Below, piece by piece: positions 1 to 7,170 of a DNA stretch of 9,940 bases. The position numbers were made by a program, and so were the translations under genes. The notes under the pieces are model-generated. The model saw only the letters and a program-made list of their open reading frames with translations. It ran no database searches and was not told the origin of the DNA. Each line of letters opens with the position of its first letter. Position 1 is the stretch's first letter. The DNA is taken from NCBI GenBank assembly GCA_965659005.1, contig CBFHVG010000113.1, positions 1-9,940 on the forward strand, read 5' to 3'. This stretch comes from CAYPTY01 sp965659005. GTDB lineage: Bacteria; Bacteroidota; Rhodothermia; Balneolales; Balneolaceae.

Positions 1-8
1 AATCAATA

Positions 9-509
9 TTAGTTGTCTTCAAACTCAATAAACTCTGACTGGAAAAATATCTCATCGTCGAGTCTGCTTTCCATATCAAAATAGAGTTGAAGTAGCTGAT
101 CGAATTCATCTCGCTCCCCCTTTACAATAAGATAGTTCTTCTCTTTCGTTTTGATTTCCAGGCTGTACCATTCTTTTTCCTTGGTTCCGAACTCGAATAA
201 AGCCGGACCTGAATCCAGGTTTGAAAACAGGATAACCAGAATATGATTAAAGGGAATGGTGTAGCGCTTTATTTTTAGATAGGATACAATTTTAAGGTAT
301 TGAACCGCTTTTTGTTCTTCAAAATTGAACTCAAACACATTCTTAGTAAAGAGTCTGACCAATACAGCAGCGGCAAATATCCATAGGAATACCGCAAAAT
401 ATACTCCGAATACGAGGCAGCTAAATAGGGCAAGAAAATCCAAGAGCGAGAAGCTAGCTTCCACTTCCACACGAAGTGTGTGATCATACTCTTCGATTTT
501 ATATCTCAT
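9..509 (-). CDS. Small membrane protein of unknown function, two-helix or long hydrophobic hairpin
   Basis: The 166-residue product belongs to no family I recognise with confidence. A short polar N-terminus is followed by a strongly hydrophobic stretch at about residues 21-52, long enough for a tight membrane hairpin or one long helix. A soluble C-terminal part of about 110 residues follows, alternating beta-like segments (for example residues 67-95 and 112-128) and ending in a very acidic tail. This layout loosely resembles bacterial PH-like or YcxB-like membrane proteins, but that is only an impression. The ATG lies four bases after the stop codon of the carboxylase gene, so the two are almost certainly co-transcribed and possibly translationally coupled. 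No Shine-Dalgarno sequence precedes the start. The stop lies 8 bases from the window edge, so whether more genes follow in the operon is unknown. Confidence 0.75.
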   Translation of the reverse strand: MRYKIEEYDHTLRVEVEASFSLLDFLALFSCLVFGVYFAVFLWIFAAAVLVRLFTKNVFEFNFEEQKAVQYLKIVSYLKIKRYTIPFNHILVILFSNLDSGPALFEFGTKEKEWYSLEIKTKEKNYLIVKGERDEFDQLLQLYFDMESRLDDEIFFQSEFIEFEDN

Positions 510-513
510 TCAA

Positions 514-2145
514 CTAAGTCTGTATTACACCGGTTTTATATTCCGGAATTTCCGGATTTAAATCGGCACACAATATAGCATTCGAAATTCGGTCGCGAGT
601 TTCTCTTGGATCAATGATGCCATCCACCCATAACCTTGATGCAGCATAACGCACATCCATTTGATGCTTGTATCGTTCGGTGATTTCATCCATTAGTTTC
701 GCTCTTGCTTCTTCTGTGATGGTCTCACCTCTTTTCTCAAGGGCAGCAACTTGAATCTGCAGCAAAGTCTTAGCCGCTGAAGCCCCGCTCATTACAGCGA
801 TATTAGCTGTCGGCCATGCATAAATGAATCTTGGATCATAGGCCTTTCCACACATGGCATAATTTCCGGCACCATAACTGTTTCCTATTACTATTGTAAT
901 TTTTGGCACGGTTGAATTACTCATCGCATTAACCATTTTAGCACCATCCTTGATGATGCCACCATGTTCGGATCGACTTCCAACCATAAATCCAGTAACA
1001 TCCTGTAGAAACACCAATGGAATTTTCTTTTGATTGCAATTCATAATGAATCGTGCGGCTTTATCTGCAGAATCCGAGTAAATAACTCCACCAATCTGCA
1101 TTTCACCCTTTTTAGTCTTTGAAACTGTCCGCTGATTTGCCACAATTCCAACACTCCAGCCATCAATACGGGCATAAGTTGTAATAATCGTATCTCCATA
1201 ACCCTTTTTGAATTCTGTCATACTGCCTTCATCCGCGATGCATTCCAGTAACACTCTCATATCATAAGGCGAAGTTCTTGCTTCAGGCAGGATATCAAAG
1301 ATTTCTTCAGGAGATTTCGATGGTGCTTTTGCTTCAGACCGGTTAAATCCTGCTGTATCATATGGTCCAAGTTTATCAACTAAATCCCGAATTGTAGACA
1401 GACAGGTTTCATCGTCTTCCATTTTATAATCAGTAACACCACTTATTTCTGTATGTGTAGTGGCACCACCTAAAGTCTCATTATCAACAGACTCACCAAT
1501 AGCTGCTTTAACAAGGTAAGACCCGGCCAGGAACACAGATCCGGTACCATCAACTATAAGCGCTTCATCACTCATTATGGGTAAATAAGCACCACCTGCA
1601 ACACAAGGACCCATTATAGCTGCAATTTGAGGTATCCCTTTGGCTGAAATAACAGCATTATTTCGGAATATTCGACCAAAGTGTTCTTTATCCGGAAAAA
1701 TTTCATCTTGCATTGGTAGAAATACACCCGCCGAATCAACCAGATAAATCAAAGGAATATGATTTTCAATTGCGATCTCCTGAGCTCTTAAATTCTTTTT
1801 GGCTGTAATTGGAAACCATGCTCCTGCTTTCACTGTAGCATCGTTTGCAACAATCATACATGTTCTTCCTCTTACTTCACCAATCCCGGTCACCACGCCA
1901 CCCGAGGGACAGCCACCTACATCTTCATACATCTCGTATCCTGCCCATAAACCCAATTCAAAAAACTTCGAGTCCTTATCGATGAGATGTTCAATACGTT
2001 CTCTGGCTGTAAGTTTTCCTTTACTGTGTTCCTTCTCTATACGTTTAGCTCCACCACCTAATTTAATCTGTGATTCCTGATTATTTATGTCATCAATTAG
2101 TGCATTTAGCCAATGATTGGTAGCGCTTCCAGCTTGAGTGGTCAT
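514..2145 (-). CDS. Acyl-CoA carboxylase beta subunit (carboxyltransferase), methylcrotonyl/propionyl-CoA carboxylase type
   Basis: This is a biotin-dependent carboxyltransferase subunit that moves the carboxyl group from carboxybiotin to an acyl-CoA in the cytoplasm. Its 543 residues match the usual family length and hold both crotonase-like halves. The N-terminal half has GKLTARERI (43-51), IVANDATVKAG (98-108), LVDSAGVFLPMQDEIFPD (135-152) and the oxyanion-type GGAYLP (184-189). The C-terminal half has FLQDVTGFMVG (379-389), HGGIIKDGAKM (394-404) and GNSYGAGNYAMCGKAYDPR (421-439). The QDEIFPD...HFGRIF signature resembles methylcrotonyl-CoA carboxylase beta more than classical PccB, pointing to leucine breakdown, but substrate cannot be fixed from sequence alone. 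No biotin carboxylase/biotin carrier subunit is in the window, so the partner is encoded elsewhere. The ATG start at 2145 gives the expected N-terminus and is not preceded by a Shine-Dalgarno sequence. It is divergent from the GWxTD gene. Confidence 0.95.
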   Translation of the reverse strand: MTTQAGSATNHWLNALIDDINNQESQIKLGGGAKRIEKEHSKGKLTARERIEHLIDKDSKFFELGLWAGYEMYEDVGGCPSGGVVTGIGEVRGRTCMIVANDATVKAGAWFPITAKKNLRAQEIAIENHIPLIYLVDSAGVFLPMQDEIFPDKEHFGRIFRNNAVISAKGIPQIAAIMGPCVAGGAYLPIMSDEALIVDGTGSVFLAGSYLVKAAIGESVDNETLGGATTHTEISGVTDYKMEDDETCLSTIRDLVDKLGPYDTAGFNRSEAKAPSKSPEEIFDILPEARTSPYDMRVLLECIADEGSMTEFKKGYGDTIITTYARIDGWSVGIVANQRTVSKTKKGEMQIGGVIYSDSADKAARFIMNCNQKKIPLVFLQDVTGFMVGSRSEHGGIIKDGAKMVNAMSNSTVPKITIVIGNSYGAGNYAMCGKAYDPRFIYAWPTANIAVMSGASAAKTLLQIQVAALEKRGETITEEARAKLMDEITERYKHQMDVRYAASRLWVDGIIDPRETRDRISNAILCADLNPEIPEYKTGVIQT

Positions 2146-2175
2146 ACTTTTAATTCGTTTTTAAATAATAGCTTG

Positions 2176-2183
2176 TAACTTTG
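2176..2183 (+). promoter_or_regulatory. Candidate Bacteroidota-type -7 element upstream of the GWxTD gene
   Basis: TAACTTTG fits the TAnnTTTG -7 consensus of Bacteroidota-type primary sigma promoters exactly. Transcription would begin near 2190, leaving a leader of about 85 bases before the ATG at 2275. I could not find a good TTG-type -33 box about 20 bases upstream, so the site is only a candidate. It sits in the 129-base gap between divergent genes. Confidence 0.4.
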
Positions 2184-2274
2184 GACGTTGAAGTTACCGA
2201 AATTTAAGTTTAGGAAAAGGCGTTACACTCAAGGAAATTGTAATAACAATTATAAAAGACTTTTCAGACGAAAT

Positions 2275-3654
2275 ATGAAACTATACATCATTGCTCTTCT
2301 TTCTCTCCTATTCATTACTACTGACGCTTTTGCCCAGCGTCAGCGCATAAATTATACATCATTACAGGCCAGAGCGAAACAACCTAATCTCTATCTGGAT
2401 ACTATTATTACTCCTGGCAAAGACACTACTGAATCAGTATTTACTGTAATTTTCCGATTTGATAATGATTTTCTCCCTTTTAAGAAAATTAATCCAACTG
2501 ATGATATTAGCGCACCCGGTGATGAAGAATATTATGCTACTATTCGTTTAAACGCGGAGATATTCAATGGGAAATATGAGAGAGACCCTAACAACCTCCA
2601 ATCGGTAAATCGTGATTTCTGGAGTGATACTGTATTTACAAAGACCTTTGAGGACACTCAATCAAAAAAGAAATATGTAGCCGGACAGTTAAGTACAACC
2701 CTAAAAAATGGGGAATATAACTACTTGCTTCAGTTGGGATTGGGTGAATCGGTAAATGATAGAAACTCTTCTCGCAGAAATATTCGGATAATGAATAACG
2801 AAAATAAAATGCGTGGTGATGTCTACCTTATTAAGTCTATATCGGAGGCTGAAAATCCAATTCTTACACTGACAAATATGAGCCAGAGTGTAGAATTTGG
2901 TAAAGACTTTCATGCACTTATTCTAATACCAAACTATGACTCAGATGCTAAATACAGCATTCAAATGAATAGAGTTAACCCGGGTCGTAAGGATACAACG
3001 CTACAAGCTGAAGTATTTGCCTATGAACTGGGAGAGGATGACATTTATAACAATTCAACTATAGCCCTTACCGATCTAAATGATAACCCTGCATTGGAAT
3101 TAATAAAATCCGGTGGCAGCTATACCTATGCCTTGGTTAAAATACCTAATAGTACATTCGAAAATGCTGCTTATCGCCTTGCTCTTATGAAAGAAGGTAT
3201 GGATCGACCACTAGCCTTCGAAATTGTTCGTTCTTTTTGGGCAGACATGCCTGCAAGCTTGTTTAGTCTGGACATCTCTCTTGAAATGTTAAAATACATC
3301 ACTACAGCGGATGAGTTAAAAGAACTTAAAAGAGGAAACGGACGTGAAAAAGAGATGAAATTCCGTGACTTCTGGAAGGATAAAGATCCAACTCCTTCAA
3401 CTGTCTATAACGAATTAATGGCTGAGTATTATCGCCGTATAGATTATAGTTTTGAAGAGTTTTCAGGACCACAGACTCCAGGGTTTGAAACAGATCAAGG
3501 CGAAACTTATATCAAATTTGGGCCACCAGATGAGATCACCCGCAGACGTCCGGGAACAGGTGAAGTTTTGGAACTCTGGAGGTATGGAAAACGAACCTTT
3601 GTTTTCGAAAAAACTTCAGGATTTGGTGAATTTCAACTTATATCCAGGGGCTAA
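2275..3654 (+). CDS. Secreted GWxTD-domain protein
   Basis: From the ATG at 2275 the product is 459 residues and starts with a clear signal peptide: a Lys near the N-terminus, a hydrophobic core (residues 3-15) and a probable AFA cleavage site at 18-20. The reading frame is open further upstream to a TTG at 2188, but that would bury the signal peptide behind 29 basic residues and start at the candidate promoter's predicted transcription start, so I reject it. The middle (about 40-320) is rich in predicted beta strands. The C-terminal 120 residues look like the GWxTD domain known from Bacteroidota and related phyla, with FWKDKDPTPST (366-376), EYYRRIDY (384-391) and YIKFGPPDEI (412-421). The naming motif reads GFETD (403-407), with Phe in place of Trp. 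The function of the family is unknown. The next gene, pdxA, starts 29 bases downstream with no terminator between. Confidence 0.85.
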   Translation: MKLYIIALLSLLFITTDAFAQRQRINYTSLQARAKQPNLYLDTIITPGKDTTESVFTVIFRFDNDFLPFKKINPTDDISAPGDEEYYATIRLNAEIFNGKYERDPNNLQSVNRDFWSDTVFTKTFEDTQSKKKYVAGQLSTTLKNGEYNYLLQLGLGESVNDRNSSRRNIRIMNNENKMRGDVYLIKSISEAENPILTLTNMSQSVEFGKDFHALILIPNYDSDAKYSIQMNRVNPGRKDTTLQAEVFAYELGEDDIYNNSTIALTDLNDNPALELIKSGGSYTYALVKIPNSTFENAAYRLALMKEGMDRPLAFEIVRSFWADMPASLFSLDISLEMLKYITTADELKELKRGNGREKEMKFRDFWKDKDPTPSTVYNELMAEYYRRIDYSFEEFSGPQTPGFETDQGETYIKFGPPDEITRRRPGTGEVLELWRYGKRTFVFEKTSGFGEFQLISRG

Positions 3655-3683
3655 GAGCTAAGTCTTTTTCGTATATTCGTGCA

Positions 3684-4685
3684 ATGAGCACAAATGACCT
3701 AAAAAAAATCTGTATTAGTATTGGCGACTTTAATGGCATCGGTCCTGAAGTTGTTATTAAGTCTGTTCTTAATCAGGATCACACGAAGCTTGCCACACTC
3801 ATTCTTGGCTCACCTAAAATCATCAATCACTATCTGTCGATTCTCAACTTAAATCTGGATTTCCAAATCATCCATTCTGTTGATGAAATAGAAACTGGTG
3901 GTGTTTATGTGCTTAATCCGGAAATTGATAAAGATCTACTTATTGAAGCAGGCCTTCTTTCTGCTGAAGCAGGTTTACATGCGATGAAAGCAATTGAAAT
4001 GGGTATTCACTTATGCAGAGATGGACTATGTGATGCATTGGTAACCGCTCCAATATCTAAAGATGCCATAAATAAAGCAGGTTACTCAGTGCCTGGACAT
4101 ACTGAGTTTTTGGCCGAACAAACTCAGACAGATGATGTACTGATGATGCTGGTCAATGATGGACTAAGGGTAGCTTTAGTTTCAGCTCATATCCCCTTGT
4201 CTGATGTCACATCTTGGGTCAATAAATCTTCAATTCAGAAAAAAGCAAGATTGCTCGATGCCTCACTTCGAAATGATTTTAACATTGAAAACCCAAAAAT
4301 TGCAGCTTTTGGGTTAAATCCACATGCAGGTGATGGTGGTATTTTAGGTATGGAAGAAGTTGATATAATTACTCCCGCAATTTCAGAGTTACAGAATGAG
4401 GGCATACATATCGAAGGTCCATTTCCAGCAGACGGCTTTTTTGGTGCTAGGCAGCAGACTCATTATGATGGAATACTGGCTATGTATCATGATCAGGGAT
4501 TAATTCCCTTCAAAACCCTTTCATTTGGGAATGGAGTTAATTTTACAGCAGGACTCCCCATTATCCGAACATCACCAGATCATGGAACTGCATATGCTTT
4601 AGCTGGTAAAGGAATTGCTGATCCCTCTTCATTCAATGCTGCATTTGATCTGGCTATGAGCATGATTGGGCATCAAAATGGATAG
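3684..4685 (+). CDS. pdxA: 4-hydroxythreonine-4-phosphate dehydrogenase PdxA
   Basis: PdxA oxidises 4-phosphohydroxy-L-threonine with NAD(P); the product is condensed by PdxJ with deoxyxylulose phosphate to make pyridoxine phosphate (DXP-dependent vitamin B6 route). It acts as a cytoplasmic metal-dependent homodimer. The 333 residues match the family length. Visible features are the N-terminal GDFNGIGPE (14-22), VTAPISK (120-126), GHTEFLAE (138-145) and the three metal-binding histidines: H169 in SAHIPL, H214 in NPHAGDGG and H269 in MYHDQG. DHGTAYALAGKG (299-310) is also typical. No key residue is missing. The stop overlaps the next gene's ATG region by 8 bases, which suggests translational coupling. 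pdxJ is not in the window. Confidence 0.97.
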   Translation: MSTNDLKKICISIGDFNGIGPEVVIKSVLNQDHTKLATLILGSPKIINHYLSILNLNLDFQIIHSVDEIETGGVYVLNPEIDKDLLIEAGLLSAEAGLHAMKAIEMGIHLCRDGLCDALVTAPISKDAINKAGYSVPGHTEFLAEQTQTDDVLMMLVNDGLRVALVSAHIPLSDVTSWVNKSSIQKKARLLDASLRNDFNIENPKIAAFGLNPHAGDGGILGMEEVDIITPAISELQNEGIHIEGPFPADGFFGARQQTHYDGILAMYHDQGLIPFKTLSFGNGVNFTAGLPIIRTSPDHGTAYALAGKGIADPSSFNAAFDLAMSMIGHQNG

Positions 4686-5457
4686 GCAGGTTATAAATTA
4701 TTCCAGCCTTGCTGTTTTATATGACACTCTAATGCAGGACGTCGACTACGAATCATGGGCTGATTATATAGATGAAATTATTCAAACTCATCATCCTGAA
4801 GCATTTGATATTCTGGAAATGGGTTGTGGTACAGGGTCGTTGGCATTGTCACTAGAAGAATTAGGCTATTATCAGGTTGATGCCTCTGATATATCAAAGG
4901 AAATGCTCGAAATTGGAATAAAAAAAGCTAACCAAATGGAATCAGGTGTCAACTTCTTTCCATTGAGCTTTCAGAATTTGAATATTGATGATAGCTATGA
5001 CATCGTTTTTTCAGTATTTGATAGTATAAATTACCTCACAGACCCAAAAGAGGTTAAACAATTTCTGAATGAAGCCCCTAAACTGCTAAATAAGGATGGT
5101 TTTTTGATTTTCGATTTTGCCACTCCTAAAAATTCTCTTGAATCAGTCGATTATCTTGATAATGACCAGGCAGAAATAAATAATTATCGCTATTTCAGGA
5201 AATCTTCATTTGATATAAAAAAGCATCTTCATTACAATCACTTCGAAATAGAAGTATTGGATCCTGAGACAAGGGAAATAACACATACTTTTTCGGAAGT
5301 TCATTGTCAAAGGGTGTATACTTTGGACGAAATGACCTCATATGTAGAACAATCGCCTTGGTCGATAGTTGCAGCCTATGGTGATTTCGATCTAACACCG
5401 GCAACAGAACAGAGTTCACGTATTAATTTAATATTATCATGTCAGACACCTCAGTAA
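4678..5457 (+). CDS. Class I SAM-dependent methyltransferase, substrate unknown
   Basis: The 259-residue product has a Rossmann-type methyltransferase core. Motif I, ILEMGCGTG (45-53), binds S-adenosylmethionine. An acidic position follows in VDASDISKEML (67-77), and a motif-IV-like strand lies at YDIVFSVFDSINYL (107-120), followed by LNKDGFLIFDF (137-147). The N-terminal pattern YDTLMQDVDYESWADYI recalls the YqeM-like methyltransferases of Firmicutes, but I cannot name a substrate: tRNA, protein or small molecule are all possible. I chose the ATG at 4678, which overlaps pdxA by 8 bases; a TTG at 4666 in the same frame would add only four residues and is less likely. The 3' end overlaps the ftsE-like gene by 19 bases. 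Confidence 0.88.
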   Translation: MDRQVINYSSLAVLYDTLMQDVDYESWADYIDEIIQTHHPEAFDILEMGCGTGSLALSLEELGYYQVDASDISKEMLEIGIKKANQMESGVNFFPLSFQNLNIDDSYDIVFSVFDSINYLTDPKEVKQFLNEAPKLLNKDGFLIFDFATPKNSLESVDYLDNDQAEINNYRYFRKSSFDIKKHLHYNHFEIEVLDPETREITHTFSEVHCQRVYTLDEMTSYVEQSPWSIVAAYGDFDLTPATEQSSRINLILSCQTPQ

Positions 5458-6137
5458 TTGAATTTCGGAATGTCAGCCTGAGCTTCGATGGTCGACCTAT
5501 TCTGGATCGAGTTAATTTTCAACTAGCAAATGGGGAATTCTCTTACCTCATTGGTCCAACTGGAATAGGAAAAAGCTCATTCCTGAAGTTGATTTACCGA
5601 GATTTAGTGCCTGATGAGGGCTCTGTACGGGTTACAGACTTCCCGGTAAACAAAATCTCATTAAGAGAAATACCCCGCCTCAGAAGACGCCTGGGTATTG
5701 TATTTCAGGATTTCCAATTACTTCCTGATCGAAATGTATTTGATAATGTGGCCTTTGCAATGCAAGTAACAAACGAGAAACCTCGTTTTATAAAATCAAG
5801 AGTACTTGAAGTACTTGCCATGGTTGGTTTAAGCCATAGAAGAAATCACAAACCAAGTGATTTATCTGGTGGAGAACAGCAAAGAGTGGTCATTGCTCGT
5901 GCATTAGCAAATGAACCAAGGATTCTGCTTGCTGATGAACCTACAGGTAATCTGGATCCACAAGCGGCTATTCAAATCATGGAATTGCTTCAGCAGATTA
6001 ATAACAGAGGGATGGCAGTACTGATGATTACTCACAATTACAATCTTGTGAAAAAATTCCAGTACAGAACTCTACGGCTTAAAGATGGCGATCTTCAGGA
6101 ATTGAAGTGGAAAGGCGATAAATTGGTGGTCGCCTGA
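5439..6137 (+). CDS. ftsE: FtsE-like cell-division ABC transporter ATP-binding protein
   Basis: FtsE is the cytoplasmic ATPase partner of membrane protein FtsX; together they link the division ring to activation of cell-wall hydrolases. The 232 residues are of the usual length and all ABC motifs are intact: Walker A GPTGIGKSS (39-47), Q-loop Q90 in VFQDFQLLPDRNV, signature LSGGEQQR (142-149), Walker B ILLADEPTGNLD (162-173) and the switch His199. The FQDFQLLPDRNVFDNV stretch is typical of FtsE rather than LolD or MacB ATPases, but these subfamilies are close. No ftsX lies beside it, so the partner must be elsewhere. The ATG lies inside the methyltransferase gene, 19 bases before its end, which implies coupled translation. 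queG starts 18 bases after its stop. Confidence 0.85.
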   Translation: MSDTSVIEFRNVSLSFDGRPILDRVNFQLANGEFSYLIGPTGIGKSSFLKLIYRDLVPDEGSVRVTDFPVNKISLREIPRLRRRLGIVFQDFQLLPDRNVFDNVAFAMQVTNEKPRFIKSRVLEVLAMVGLSHRRNHKPSDLSGGEQQRVVIARALANEPRILLADEPTGNLDPQAAIQIMELLQQINNRGMAVLMITHNYNLVKKFQYRTLRLKDGDLQELKWKGDKLVVA

Positions 6138-6155
6138 TCAATCTGTCACCATTCC

Positions 6156-7106
6156 ATGAAAAACCGATCAGATTTAACACATCTAATACGTTCTAAGGCG
6201 CTTGAGATTGGTTTTGATGCCTGTGGCTTTGCCCAAGCCCGATATCTCGAGGAAGAGGCTTACAGGCTTGATGAGTGGCTCAAACAAGGTCGCCATGCCA
6301 CCATGAGCTGGATGGAAAATCACTTTGACAAACGGTTGGATCCTACCCTGCTAGTTGAAGACTCTAAAACAGTCATTTCCGTGCTGGCTTCTTATTATCA
6401 CCCGGATCATGATAAGATTATTGGAGATGAAGAAAGGCCTCAAATTGCCAAATATGCTCAAGGCAGAGACTATCATAAGGTTTTAAAGAAGAAGCTCACT
6501 CTTCTCTTTGATTACATCAAGGATGAAGTTGGGGAAGTTTCTGGACGTATATTTGTGGATTCAGCACCAGTTCTGGATAAGAAATGGGCACAACTCGCTG
6601 GATTAGGCTGGATTGGTAAGAATTCGAACCTCTTAAATAGGAAACTGGGCTCCTATTTCCTGATAGGTGAAATCATTCTGGACCTGGAACTCTTATATGA
6701 CACCCCTCAAACCGATCATTGCGGAGCTTGCACACGTTGCCTTGATGCCTGTCCAACAAATGCTATATATGAACCTTATCGAGTAGATTCAACAAAGTGC
6801 ATTTCATATCTCACTATTGAACATGATGGGGAAATTGATGAAAGCCTTCATTCAGATATGAAAAACTGGATATTTGGCTGTGACATTTGTCAGGATGTGT
6901 GTCCATGGAACAGCCAAGCTAAAATGGGTTTATTTGAAGATTTACACCCCAGGAAACAACTTGAAGTAGATAGTATAAACCACTGGCTATCAATGAGTAT
7001 TAATCAATTCAATGAAATTTTTGAAGGAAGTGCTGTTAAGAGAACTAAGTATGATGGTTTTACTCGAAATACTACTATTGTAGCTGGTAATTTGTCAAAA
7101 ATCTGA
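6156..7106 (+). CDS. queG: Epoxyqueuosine reductase QueG, short form
   Basis: QueG performs the last step of queuosine synthesis, reducing epoxyqueuosine to queuosine at the wobble base of GUN-anticodon tRNAs, using cobalamin and two [4Fe-4S] clusters. The 316 residues contain the cobalamin-reductase-like N-terminus, the putative catalytic proton donor Asp135 in FVDSAPVLDKKWAQLAGLGW, and the ferredoxin-like cysteines C189, C192, C195, C199, then C215, C242, C245 and C249. All eight cluster cysteines are present. The protein is shorter than the roughly 380-residue proteobacterial and Bacillus forms because the C-terminal helical/HEAT-like extension is missing; I believe this short form is usual in Bacteroidota. 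It is the last gene of the cluster, followed by the hairpin at 7115-7146. Confidence 0.95.
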   Translation: MKNRSDLTHLIRSKALEIGFDACGFAQARYLEEEAYRLDEWLKQGRHATMSWMENHFDKRLDPTLLVEDSKTVISVLASYYHPDHDKIIGDEERPQIAKYAQGRDYHKVLKKKLTLLFDYIKDEVGEVSGRIFVDSAPVLDKKWAQLAGLGWIGKNSNLLNRKLGSYFLIGEIILDLELLYDTPQTDHCGACTRCLDACPTNAIYEPYRVDSTKCISYLTIEHDGEIDESLHSDMKNWIFGCDICQDVCPWNSQAKMGLFEDLHPRKQLEVDSINHWLSMSINQFNEIFEGSAVKRTKYDGFTRNTTIVAGNLSKI

Positions 7107-7114
7107 GATATTAA

Positions 7115-7146
7115 AAAAGGGATGAACTCTTTAGCTCACCCCTTTT
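7115..7146. terminator. Bidirectional intrinsic terminator between queG and the lipoprotein gene
   Basis: The arms AAAAGGGATGA (7115-7125) and TCACCCCTTTT (7136-7146) pair over 11 positions with one A-C mismatch, around a 10-base loop. On the minus strand the hairpin is followed by an uninterrupted run of six T (7118-7113); on the plus strand it ends in four T. It lies between two convergent genes and can serve both, probably better for the minus strand. Confidence 0.8.
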
Positions 7147-7170
7147 CACTACGATAATTAGGTTTATTTA

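Noticed and set aside
2199..2206. Minus-strand TAAATTTC as promoter element of the carboxylase gene
   Set aside because: One mismatch at the key final G and no well-spaced TTG box; too weak to annotate.
2188..2274. N-terminal extension of the GWxTD protein from a TTG start
   Set aside because: It would place 29 basic residues before a good signal peptide and lies at the likely transcription start; the ATG at 2275 explains the data better.
3672..3679. TATATTCG just before pdxA as an internal promoter
   Set aside because: It has a mismatch, lacks an upstream TTG box, and lies so near the ATG that the transcript would be leaderless; co-transcription from upstream is simpler.
4666..4677. TTG start for the methyltransferase
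   Set aside because: The ATG at 4678 is only four codons later, and ATG starts are far more common; nothing upstream favours the TTG.
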